Assembly: GCA_039105265.1 (NCBI GenBank)
Contig: JAPFFF010000015.1
Coordinates: 1,178,001-1,242,000, forward strand
DNA length: 64,000 nucleotides
Reading direction: 5' to 3'
Source: Tritrichomonas musculus
Taxonomy: Eukaryota > Parabasalia > Tritrichomonadida > Tritrichomonadidae
The notes below the pieces were generated by a model. The model searched no databases and was not told the DNA's origin. It was given only the letters and a program-made list of their open reading frames with translations. The translations under genes and the position numbers were made by a program. This document shows positions 10,264-20,023 of the stretch, piece after piece; the stretch's first letter is position 1; every line of letters begins with the position of its first letter.

Positions 10264-12349
10264 GGCATAGGAATCGGGGTCTATTAAAATCGGCACGAAA
10301 TATTTTACAACAAGAAACTTTTTGAAAGATCCGACCAGGTAAAAAAATTACCACTTTTTGAGAGAAAAAGTTCTATCGTTGAGATGAACTTTTTGAGAGA
10401 TTGAAATAAAACGGTTATAAAGGTGAATTATCTATTATATGAAAAAAGGCGCCCTTTTGTTTTGAAATTGGTATCGCATCAGAGCAAATGTATTATTGAT
10501 TGGTTCCACTGCTGATTCCACCAGCAGATTGTTTGTGATCGACGCAAAATAAGGAACCATTTTTAATTATAAATTGCCAGATGCGATATTAAAATATCAT
10601 TTACACGTAAACAGCAAGAAGGTAACCTCAATAAGGAAACTCAAAGCACGAACTAATAACAACACATTCCTCACTAAACGATCTCATAGTAATTGCTCAA
10701 AATCTCTGACTTTACACAAATGTTGTAAATATCATTTACACGTAAACAGCAAGAAGGTAACCTCAATAAGAAAACTCAAAGCACGAACTAATAACAACAC
10801 ATTCCTCACTAAACGATCTCATAGTAATTGCTCAAAATCTCTGATTTTACACAAATGTTGTAAATATCATTTACACGTAAACAGCAAGAAGGTAACCTCA
10901 ATAAGGAAACTCAAAGCACGAACTAATAACAGCACATTCCTCACTAAACGATCTCACAGTAATTGCTCAAAATCTCTGACTTTACACAAATGTTGTAAAT
11001 ATCATTTACACGTAAACAGCAAGAAGGTAACCTCAATAAGGAAACTCAAAGCACGAACTAATAACAGCACATTCCTCACTAAACGATCTCATAGTAATTG
11101 CTCAAAATCTCTGACTTTACACAAATGTTGTAAATATCATTTACACGTAAACAGCAAGAAGGTAACCTCAATAAGGAAACTCAAAGCACGAACTAATAAC
11201 AACACATTCCTCACTAAACGATCTCACAGTAATTGCTCAAAATCTCTGATTTTACACAAATGTTGTAAATATCATTTACACGTAAACAGCAAGAAGGTAA
11301 CCTCAATAAGGAAACTCAAAGCACGAACTAATAACAACACATTCCTCACTAAACGATCTCATAGTAATTGCTCAAAATCTCTGATTTTACACAAATGTTG
11401 TAAATATCATTTACACGTAAACAGCAAGAAGGTAACCTCAATAAGGAAACTCAAAGCACGAACTAATAACAGCACATTCCTCACTAAACGATCTCACAGT
11501 AATTGCTCAAAATCTCTGATTTTACACAAATGTTGTAAATATCATTTACACGTAAACAGCAAGAAGGTAACCTCAATAAGGAAACTCAAAGCACGAACTA
11601 ATAACAGCACATTCCTCACTAAACGATCTCATAGTAATTGCTCAAAATCTCTGACTTTACACAAATGTTGTAAATATCATTTACACGTAAACAGCAAGAA
11701 GGTAACCTCAATAAGGAAACTCAAAGCACGAACTAATAACAACACATTCCTCACTAAACGATCTCACAGTAATTGCTCAAAATCTCTGATTTTACACAAA
11801 TGTTGTAAATATCATTTACACGTAAACAGCAAGAAGGTAACCTCAATAAGGAAACTCAAAGCACGAACTAATAACAACACATTCCTCACTAAACGATCTC
11901 ACAGTAATTGCTCAAAATCTCTGATTTTACACAAATGTTGTAAATATCATTTACACGTAAACAGCAAGAAGGTAACCTCAATAAGGAAACTCAAAGCACG
12001 AACTAATAACAGCACATTCCTCACTAAACGATCTCACAGTAATTGCTCAAAATCTCTGACTTTACACAAATGTTGTAAATATCATTTACACGTAAACAGC
12101 AAGAAGGTAACCTCAATAAGGAAACTCAAAGCACGAACTAATAACAGCACATTCCTCACTAAACGATCTCATAGTAATTGCTCAAAATCTCTGACTTTAC
12201 ACAAATGTTGTAAATATCATTTACACGTAAACAGCAAGAAGGTAACCTCAATAAGGAAACTCAAAGCACGAACTAATAACAGCACATTCCTCACTAAACG
12301 ATCTCATAGTAATTGCTCAAAATCTCTGATTTTACACAAATGTTGTAAA
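10264..12349 (+). repeat. Left terminal inverted repeat of the MULE
   Basis: It consists of a unique 331-bp outer block (10264-10594) and the 13-unit array. The outer block contains repeated ACTTTTTGAGAGA motifs and an inverted pair of TATCGCATC. The outer block is matched in reverse by 17525-17856. Confidence 0.85.
10595..12349 (+). repeat. Tandem array, 13 x 135 bp, in left TIR
   Basis: Thirteen direct units start TATCATTTACACGTAAACAG. Units differ at a few fixed positions: AACAACACA/AACAGCACA, CTCATAGT/CTCACAGT, GACTTT/GATTTT, and AGGAAACTC/AGAAAACTC in unit 2. Scored on the three main sites, units 3-6, 7-10 and 11-12 follow nearly the same order, giving a higher-order period of four units (540 bp). 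Each unit junction carries the dyad GTAAATATCATTTAC. The 597-codon open frame across it has no ATG (it opens at TTG). It exists only because 135 is a multiple of three, so it is not called coding. Confidence 0.9.
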
Positions 12350-12517
12350 TATTTTTTTTTTCAATAATATTATTTAAATATTATTTTTAATAATTATATA
12401 GTTAACATTGTTCATATTTAATCATTTCTAAATACACTTTTACAAAAAAATTAATAAACTATTTAAAAAGTTTCAATCAAAATTATCGTTTACTTTTCTT
12501 TTTTACAAACAATTATA

Positions 12518-14596
12518 ATGTTTGATCAAAATGGACAAATATCACTGCAATTAGGAACAGCAACTAATGTATTATCTGAAAAAACATTTTCTCATCGCGA
12601 TCATCCAATTTATTTGACAAATCCACCATATGATAATCGAAAACCTCTCATTGATAATTTTAGTGTTCTTTATTTTTTGAGCACATTTAAAAATAATAAA
12701 TATACGTTTTCACAAACACATAAGTTAAAAAACCCAAAAAGAATTGATAATCAAATATTTACAAATTTTATGCTAATTTCAAGGCATCAAACCAATTTAT
12801 TTAAAATATATTACCAAGTTAGTGGTAACTATTTTGCAATACAAATTATTAATTTATTTAATACAATTAAATATAAAAAAATACATAATGTGAAATTCAA
12901 AAAGAACGAAAGAACAGTTTATGTTTATAGCAACATAATTATTAAAAATCCTAATCCGAATAGTCCTTTTCAGATAATAAAAAACAAAGGAATGCAAGAA
13001 TTATCTGATTTTTACAATAATCAGTCTGTAGATAGATCTATTCAAAATCCGATTACTGCAACAATATTTTACACAATAGCTCCATTTAATTGCAAAACTA
13101 TTAAAAGGCAAAAGCACAAGCAAATGAATCCAGATGATTCAATTGAAAGTATTCTGAAAAATTATGGAGGATTTCTTTTCAGATTTCATCCAACAGAAGA
13201 GATTGATTTAAACCAATATCAATTTGGCATTTTTTCTTGGTTTTCACCTTATTTTTTAGATATTGTAAAATCTCATCAATTTGAACAAGCAACCACAATT
13301 GAACTTGACGCCACTTTTCGAGCTCTGGCACCATATGCTATTTGTGTTCCTCATCTTATTTTCCGAAATACTGGGATTCCACTAGCAATTTTAATTTCAC
13401 CTTCTGAGAAAACGTCATTATATAGTATTTTTTTTGAATCTCTCAAAAAGTTAGATGAATTTTATGAAAATTCTGAAGAAAATTCACTTTTTCTTAAATT
13501 CAAAAATAAAAAATATTTAAGTGATGAACATAAAGCATTTCAAAAATTAGCGAAAAATTATGATTTAGATTTTTATTATTGTTTAGTTCATTTGATTCGG
13601 TCAATCGGTGCCAATTCATTACTCGGTCTTTTATTTTCAGATATATTATTCACTTTTTCAGGCTTTGAGTGGTCGAAACATTTTAATAGATATTACCAAA
13701 CTTTTCAGTTATTATATAATTTACAAGAAAATAAAGATGATGCAAGATTTGAAAAAGTAAGCAAAGTCTTAGGTGTTGATGTGAACGGAAATTATGTCGA
13801 AGTAAAAAAAGAATATTCTCCATATTTCAAGCGAAGTGTCTATGGAATACCAACCACAACAAATCACGTAGAATCGTTTCATAAACAATTAAACGGTATT
13901 TTTAAAGCAACTCGACTTTCTTTACCGCTACGACTTGCGTACATTATAAAATATATTATGGATCGTACGTTAAGAACCAATTCTAGTGCACATTTGAATG
14001 TAAAAACTCACTTAAATAAGTTTAAAGATAAAGCATATAAAGAAATTTCAAAAAATCCTAATCTTAAATCAAATTATTCTCAAAAAGTTTGTTTATGCCG
14101 TCAATATTATTATTATTATTATTTATACTGTGTTAATATTCCATGCGTACATTGCATTTTAAATGATTATTGGAAAGATCAAAATTACATACATCAAATG
14201 GAAGAATTTGATATAAAGTTTGATTCTCATGATATAAAATATGACCAATTACTAGAATTCGATATTAAAACTGAATTAACTTTTAGAAAAAGAAAAAAGT
14301 CAACTGAAGGAAATAATGATAATAATGACAATAACAATAACAATTTCCAAATTGGCATTTGTTTGGATGGAAAAAATTATTCTGATAGTATGACAACTAT
14401 AATTGATAATACAACATACCAACTTTCAGAAATTATTGCGAAAAATAATTTAAATATTACAGTCATTGCATTAGCAGTACAGCGAGAATTAATGCCTGTA
14501 GAAGAGACATATAATATTGATGAATATTTGGCTTTGTTTCAGGTTAAATTGTGGACAAAGATAATATCAGATGGAAATAAGAAAGTAAACATATAA
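12518..14596 (+). CDS. Mutator-like (MULE) transposase
   Basis: 692 residues with an ATG at 12518 and the only gene of the element. The catalytic core follows the MULE pattern: first Asp D264 in TIELDATFRALAPY, second Asp D336 in YLSDEHKAF, and Glu E452 in TTTNHVESFHKQLN. Near the C-terminus is a SWIM-like zinc finger, C-x-C (KVCLCRQ) followed by a Tyr run and PCVHC. Known for the family: it cuts the element at its terminal inverted repeats and inserts it elsewhere with a 9-bp duplication. The N-terminal 250 residues are Lys/Asn-rich and probably include the end-binding domain. No internal stop or frame break is seen. No initiator-type TCAY motif lies close to the ATG, so the promoter is unclear. 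Confidence 0.9.
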   Translation: MFDQNGQISLQLGTATNVLSEKTFSHRDHPIYLTNPPYDNRKPLIDNFSVLYFLSTFKNNKYTFSQTHKLKNPKRIDNQIFTNFMLISRHQTNLFKIYYQVSGNYFAIQIINLFNTIKYKKIHNVKFKKNERTVYVYSNIIIKNPNPNSPFQIIKNKGMQELSDFYNNQSVDRSIQNPITATIFYTIAPFNCKTIKRQKHKQMNPDDSIESILKNYGGFLFRFHPTEEIDLNQYQFGIFSWFSPYFLDIVKSHQFEQATTIELDATFRALAPYAICVPHLIFRNTGIPLAILISPSEKTSLYSIFFESLKKLDEFYENSEENSLFLKFKNKKYLSDEHKAFQKLAKNYDLDFYYCLVHLIRSIGANSLLGLLFSDILFTFSGFEWSKHFNRYYQTFQLLYNLQENKDDARFEKVSKVLGVDVNGNYVEVKKEYSPYFKRSVYGIPTTTNHVESFHKQLNGIFKATRLSLPLRLAYIIKYIMDRTLRTNSSAHLNVKTHLNKFKDKAYKEISKNPNLKSNYSQKVCLCRQYYYYYYLYCVNIPCVHCILNDYWKDQNYIHQMEEFDIKFDSHDIKYDQLLEFDIKTELTFRKRKKSTEGNNDNNDNNNNNFQIGICLDGKNYSDSMTTIIDNTTYQLSEIIAKNNLNITVIALAVQRELMPVEETYNIDEYLALFQVKLWTKIISDGNKKVNI

Positions 14597-14671
14597 TCAT
14601 TAAAAGTTAAATTATTTTTAAAAAAAATAAAGATTAAAATAAAGAATTATTTGTCGTATTTTATTATTGTT

Positions 14672-17524
14672 GTTTACGTGTAAATGATATTTACAACATT
14701 TGTGTAAAGTCAGAGATTTTGAGCAATTACTGTGAGATCGTTTAGTGAGGAATGTGTTGTTATTAGTTCGTGCTTTGAGTTTCCTTATTGAGGTTACCTT
14801 CTTGCTGTTTACGTGTAAATGATATTTACAACATTTGTGTAAAGTCAGAGATTTTGAGCAATTACTGTGAGATCGTTTAGTGAGGAATGTGTTGTTATTA
14901 GTTCGTGCTTTGAGTTTCCTTATTGAGGTTACCTTCTTGCTGTTTACGTGTAAATGATATTTACAACATTTGTGTAAAATCAGAGATTTTGAGCAATTAC
15001 TATGAGATCGTTTAGTGAGGAATGTGTTGTTATTAGTTCGTGCTTTGAGTTTCCTTATTGAGGTTACCTTCTTGCTGTTTACGTGTAAATGATATTTACA
15101 ACATTTGTGTAAAGTCAGAGATTTTGAGCAATTACTGTGAGATCGTTTAGTGAGGAATGTGTTGTTATTAGTTCGTGCTTTGAGTTTCCTTATTGAGGTT
15201 ACCTTCTTGCTGTTTACGTGTAAATGATATTTACAACATTTGTGTAAAATCAGAGATTTTGAGCAATTACTATGAGATCGTTTAGTGAGGAATGTGTTGT
15301 TATTAGTTCGTGCTTTGAGTTTCCTTATTGAGGTTACCTTCTTGCTGTTTACGTGTAAATGATATTTACAACATTTGTGTAAAGTCAGAGATTTTGAGCA
15401 ATTACTATGAGATCGTTTAGTGAGGAATGTGCTGTTATTAGTTCGTGCTTTGAGTTTCCTTATTGAGGTTACCTTCTTGCTGTTTACGTGTAAATGATAT
15501 TTACAACATTTGTGTAAAATCAGAGATTTTGAGCAATTACTATGAGATCGTTTAGTGAGGAATGTGTTGTTATTAGTTCGTGCTTTGAGTTTTCTTATTG
15601 AGGTTACCTTCTTGCTGTTTACGTGTAAATGATATTTACAACATTTGTGTAAAATCAGAGATTTTGAGCAATTACTATGAGATCGTTTAGTGAGGAATGT
15701 GCTGTTATTAGTTCGTGCTTTGAGTTTCCTTATTGAGGTTACCTTCTTGCTGTTTACGTGTAAATGATATTTACAACATTTGTGTAAAATCAGAGATTTT
15801 GAGCAATTACTATGAGATCGTTTAGTGAGGAATGTGTTGTTATTAGTTCGTGCTTTGAGTTTCCTTATTGAGGTTACCTTCTTGCTGTTTACGTGTAAAT
15901 GATATTTACAACATTTGTGTAAAATCAGAGATTTTGAGCAATTACTATGAGATCGTTTAGTGAGGAATGTGTTGTTATTAGTTCGTGCTTTGAGTTTCCT
16001 TATTGAGGTTACCTTCTTGCTGTTTACGTGTAAATGATATTTACAACATTTGTGTAAAATCAGAGATTTTGAGCAATTACTATGAGATCGTTTAGTGAGG
16101 AATGTGTTGTTATTAGTTCGTGCTTTGAGTTTCCTTATTGAGGTTACCTTCTTGCTGTTTACGTGTAAATGATATTTACAACATTTGTGTAAAATCAGAG
16201 ATTTTGAGCAATTACTATGAGATCGTTTAGTGAGGAATGTGCTGTTATTAGTTCGTGCTTTGAGTTTCCTTATTGAGGTTACCTTCTTGCTGTTTACGTG
16301 TAAATGATATTTACAACATTTGTGTAAAATCAGAGATTTTGAGCAATTACTATGAGATCGTTTAGTGAGGAATGTGCTGTTATTAGTTCGTGCTTTGAGT
16401 TTCCTTATTGAGGTTACCTTCTTGCTGTTTACGTGTAAATGATATTTACAACATTTGTGTAAAATCAGAGATTTTGAGCAATTACTATGAGATCGTTTAG
16501 TGAGGAATGTGCTGTTATTAGTTCGTGCTTTGAGTTTCCTTATTGAGGTTACCTTCTTGCTGTTTACGTGTAAATGATATTTACAACATTTGTGTAAAGT
16601 CAGAGATTTTGAGCAATTACTATGAGACCGTTTAGTGAGGAATGTGTTGTTATTAGTTCGTGCTTTGAGTTTTCTTATTGAGGTTACCTTCTTGCTGTTT
16701 ACGTGTAAATGATATTTACAACATTTGTGTAAAATCAGAGATTTTGAGCAATTACTATGAGATCGTTTAGTGAGGAATGTGCTGTTATTAGTTCGTGCTT
16801 TGAGTTTCCTTATTGAGGTTACCTTCTTGCTGTTTACGTGTAAATGATATTTACAACATTTGTGTAAAGTCAGAGATTTTGAGCAATTACTATGAGATCG
16901 TTTAGTGAGGAATGTGTTGTTATTAGTTCGTGCTTTGAGTTTCCTTATTGAGGTTACCTTCTTGCTGTTTACGTGTAAATGATATTTACAACATTTGTGT
17001 AAAATCAGAGATTTTGAGCAATTACTATGAGATCGTTTAGTGAGGAATGTGTTGTTATTAGTTCGTGCTTTGAGTTTCCTTATTGAGGTTACCTTCTTGC
17101 TGTTTACGTGTAAATGATATTTACAACATTTGTGTAAAATCAGAGATTTTGAGCAATTACTATGAGATCGTTTAGTGAGGAATGTGCTGTTATTAGTTCG
17201 TGCTTTGAGTTTCCTTATTGAGGTTACCTTCTTGCTGTTTACGTGTAAATGATATTTACAACATTTGTGTAAAGTCAGAGATTTTGAGCAATTACTATGA
17301 GATCGTTTAGTGAGGAATGTGTTGTTATTAGTTCGTGCTTTGAGTTTCCTTATTGAGGTTACCTTCTTGCTGTTTACGTGTAAATGATATTTACAACATT
17401 TGTGTAAAATCAGAGATTTTGAGCAATTACTATGAGATCGTTTAGTGAGGAATGTGTTGTTATTAGTTCGTGCTTTGAGTTTCCTTATTGAGGTTACCTT
17501 CTTGCTGTTTACGTGTAAATGATA
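14672..17524 (-). repeat. Tandem array, 21 x 135 bp plus partial, in right TIR
   Basis: This is the inverted counterpart of the left array. There are 21 full units (14690-17524) and an 18-bp partial unit at 14672-14689. The same variant sites occur, but their order does not match the left array. The arms therefore share unit type yet differ in copy number and arrangement. The 975-codon open frame on the minus strand opens at TTG and contains no ATG in frame, so it is not treated as a gene. Confidence 0.9.
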
Positions 17525-17856
17525 TTTTAATATCGCATCTGGCAATTTATAATTAAAAATGGTTCCTTATTTTGCGTCGATCACAAACAATCTGCTGGTG
17601 GAATCAGCAGCGGAACCAATATAATAATACATTTGCTCTGATGCGATACCAATTTCAAAACAAAAGGGCGCCTTTTTTCATATAATAGATAATTCACCTT
17701 TATAACCGTTTTATTTCAATCTCTCAAAAAGTTCATCTCAACGATAGAACTTTTTCTCTCAAAAAGTGGTAATTTTTTTACCTGGTCGGATCTTTCAAAA
17801 AGTTTCTTGTTGTAAAATATTTCGTGCCGATTTTAATAGACCCCGATTCTTCTGCC
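14672..17856 (-). repeat. Right terminal inverted repeat of the MULE
   Basis: It contains the 21-unit array and the unique outer block 17525-17856, which matches 10264-10594 in reverse with only scattered differences. At 3185 bp it is about 1.1 kb longer than the left repeat because of eight extra units. Confidence 0.85.
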
Positions 17857-17865
17857 TATTGTTTT
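17857..17865. repeat. Target-site duplication, right (TATTGTTTT)
   Basis: Exact copy of 10255-10263, on the other side of the Mutator-like element. Confidence 0.85.
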
Positions 17866-18019
17866 TATTTCGTTGAGGCAGGGCTTAATGAATCATCCTG
17901 GAATTTAATAATTTTGAAATCATTGGATTTAAAATATCTTCTTTTTAATTTTTTTTCTATCTTCTTTAAATCTGAAATGAACCTTTCTTAAGTTTCTTAT
18001 TAATTTTTTTTTTTTTTTT

Positions 18020-18200
18020 TTTCTATTTGCAAAATGAACTTGAATTACTCTTCCATCTATTTCTAGAATGCTATTACAGATTTTAATTGCACCTGGTTAA
18101 TAGGAACATGTTGGTCTTGATCATGAACAATTTGAAGATCACTCATAATTAAAAAAGGAAGATGAAGTTCACTTATATAAACTGTAAAGCGCTAACTTGT
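18020..18200 (-). pseudogene. Relic of an RNA-recognition-motif (RRM) gene
   Basis: The minus strand from about 18095 to 18022 reads PGAIKICNSILEIDGR then VIQVHFAN. This is the second half of an RRM (helix 2, the I.GR turn and the last strand), like poly(A)-binding or other RRM proteins. Upstream in the same frame SRPTCSY, where SRGF.F.Y would be expected, is interrupted by stop codons. Downstream it runs into a T-rich tract (complement A run) at about 18007-18022. No start or full domain remains. It looks like a decayed host gene fragment; chance similarity is possible. Confidence 0.35.
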
Positions 18201-18534
18201 TTTCATTTGATCCATACCATTTCAATAGATCTATAGCACTAAATTTAATTAGTATTATTTTTCATACAATTTAATTATTTTATTAAATATTTAATGATAT
18301 ATTATATAAATATTATTATTGTACATTATATGTTTTGTTATATTTTATTAGTTTTACTCTTTTATTTGGAGATATTAGTAAAATAGTGAAAATTAAAAAA
18401 ATTTCTGATAAAAATATTTCTGATCATATTTGGTTTTCTTTTTCGTAAAAAACGATCAAAGTATGGTCAATTTATGCTAGATTGACCTTGTTATGTTAGA
18501 ATAAAAGGCACGTTTTTAGTTATTTTATAGATTT
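18201..18534. other. AT-rich spacer
   Basis: No gene recognised. It contains a small hairpin, GGTCAATTTATGCTAGATTG followed by ACC, around 18466-18486. Confidence 0.4.
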
Positions 18535-19010
18535 AGACTTGTTATTTTGAGAATCGATATCAAAAACGTCACTTTTTTGCATCTGATACTCGATTATCAG
18601 TTTAAAAATCTGATATCGAGATTATCGATTATCAAGATATCCGATATGAAATGTGATATAAAGATAATTGTAAACTTGATGTCAATTACCGAGATCTCGA
18701 GATCTCAAACAGATTTATCTTTTTTTTTAATTGGTATTTGTGATTTCATAATATTTAAAAACAAATAATATAATGTATTGCTGTTTATTTTAAGATTAAA
18801 ATCAAAAAATACATTCTTTTTTATGAAATATTTAAGAATGAATTACGATCATATATTTATCAAAAAGTTTAATTGAAAATTCTGATATCAAAAGCTGAGA
18901 AACAAAATTCTCGATCTCTGAAATCGATCTCGAGAATCTGTGCATATTCATGTATCGATATCAAAAAGTCATTCAATTATCGATCTCGAGAATCGGGGAA
19001 TAACAAGTCT
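18535..19010. mobile_element. MITE-like element, 476 bp, rich in ATC/GATATC/CTCGAG palindromes
   Basis: AGACTTGTTATT at 18535-18546 recurs inverted at 18999-19010. ATTT flanks both ends (18531-18534 and 19011-19014), a weak 4-bp duplication candidate. The interior is unusually dense in palindromes such as ATCGAT, GATATC and GATCTCGAGATC. ATCGATATCAAAAA occurs near both ends in direct orientation. Short open frames inside are not credible genes. Confidence 0.45.
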
Positions 19011-19220
19011 ATTTGTATAATTATACAAATTTGTACTAGACCTTCCGACTGTGTGCTATTTTTATGGTGTGAAGTTACCGTATTATATATAACGTCCCAA
19101 GGTCTAAATTTTTTATCAATAATTAATATTTAAAAACTCGAATAATTTAGTCTATAGTACGATAGAAACCTTTTCAGAGTATAAACCATTTAAAATATTT
19201 GATTGATTTGAAATTTTATT

Positions 19221-19227
19221 TCACTTT
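19221..19227 (+). promoter_or_regulatory. Initiator element TCACTTT
   Basis: It matches the trichomonad initiator TCA(C/T)(A/T), with its A 11 nt before the ATG at 19234, the usual very short 5' leader. It sets the methyltransferase start. Confidence 0.55.
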
Positions 19228-19233
19228 TTTATA

Positions 19234-19812
19234 ATGGAAATTCTCAGTTTCCTCTTATGCTCAATCTTTTATTGTTCATTATTGTTCAAACAATTTTTAA
19301 TGATGAAAAAAGGGATCAAAGCTAATTTATTAGTGAAATCGCAGGGGAAAAATAAAAAAATAATGATTACGGAAATATTTGTATCGATAGGGACATATGG
19401 TATGGCTGTTGTTCAATTTATTTCATCTTCATTTTTCATTCATTTAAAGCACTTTAACTTTCCATGGTACATCAAAGTTTTTGGAATTCTTTTAGAAATA
19501 ATTGGAATTTTTCTATTAATTAAAGCAATGATTGATATGCAAAATTCATGGCGCCAAGGTATCAGTTTAAAACAGAAGACAGAGTTAATTACAAATGGTA
19601 TTTATTCTTTTTCTAGGAATCCTGCATTTTTAGGTTTTGATGTATTTTACATTGGAAATGTTTTACAAATTCCAACTTATATTCAATTGTTTTTTACATT
19701 TTTATCAATTATTTCTTTGCATTTTTTAATATTATGTGAAGAGGAGTCTTTACCAGCAATTTTTGGAGATGAATATATTGAATACCAAAAAAAGACTCCT
19801 CGCTATTTTTAA
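19234..19812 (+). CDS. Isoprenylcysteine carboxyl methyltransferase (ICMT)-family membrane methyltransferase
   Basis: 192 residues with an ATG just after a good initiator. Several hydrophobic helices are visible: about 1-20, 50-70, 78-98 and 137-165. The family signature is clear: ITNGIYSFSRNPAFLGFD followed by LCEEESLPAIFGDEYIEYQK, matching the Y..SR.P.YLG and EE..L...FG.EY..Y motifs that bind S-adenosylmethionine and form the active site. Family members methylate a carboxyl, amine or phospholipid group at membranes; the substrate here is open. The C-terminal signature looks closer to small bacterial ICMT-like proteins than to eukaryotic STE14, so bacterial origin by transfer is possible. 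Codon use is as AT-rich as its neighbours. Confidence 0.8.
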   Translation: MEILSFLLCSIFYCSLLFKQFLMMKKGIKANLLVKSQGKNKKIMITEIFVSIGTYGMAVVQFISSSFFIHLKHFNFPWYIKVFGILLEIIGIFLLIKAMIDMQNSWRQGISLKQKTELITNGIYSFSRNPAFLGFDVFYIGNVLQIPTYIQLFFTFLSIISLHFLILCEEESLPAIFGDEYIEYQKKTPRYF

Positions 19813-20023
19813 ATTTTATGTTTTATAATAAATATGATTTGAAATATTTATATATTGATCAATCACTTTCACTTCAATTGACTTCATCTCCTATTTTTTT
19901 TAAATAATTATTAATTTTGTATATATATGCTATTTTTATTGATATATTATAATCAATCCTTTATGATAAGGAAGATTATCTTTTAAATTGATATTGATCG
20001 TTTCTTATTAGAAATGATTTTAT

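Larger units (their letters stand above)
10264..17856. mobile_element. Mutator-like DNA transposon (MULE), 7.6 kb, apparently complete
   Basis: The element begins GGCATAGGAATCGGGGTC and its opposite end reads GGCAGAAGAATCGGGGTC on the other strand. Perfect 9-bp duplications TATTGTTTT flank it. It has very long terminal inverted repeats: a unique outer block of about 331 bp on each side, then a tandem array of 135-bp units, 13 on the left and 21 plus a partial on the right. A single central gene (12518-14596) encodes the MULE transposase with an intact DDE triad. Outer blocks are nearly identical with a few differences near the TGTATTATT stretch. Intact gene, ends and duplication point to a young insertion that could still be active. 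Confidence 0.9.

Noticed and set aside
10595-12349. CRISPR-like array
   Set aside because: Units are contiguous 135-bp direct repeats without unique spacers, in a eukaryotic transposon end.
10574-12367. 597-codon open frame across the left tandem array
   Set aside because: It opens at TTG and contains no ATG in frame. It stays open only because a stop-free 135-bp unit is a multiple of three. Variant sites change amino acids as freely as silent positions.
14618-17545. 975-codon open frame across the right tandem array
   Set aside because: Same artefact in the inverted arm: TTG opening, no ATG, periodic sequence.
18547-19133. 73- and 86-codon frames within the palindrome-rich element
   Set aside because: Composition follows repeated ATC/GAT words; no motif and no likely start context.
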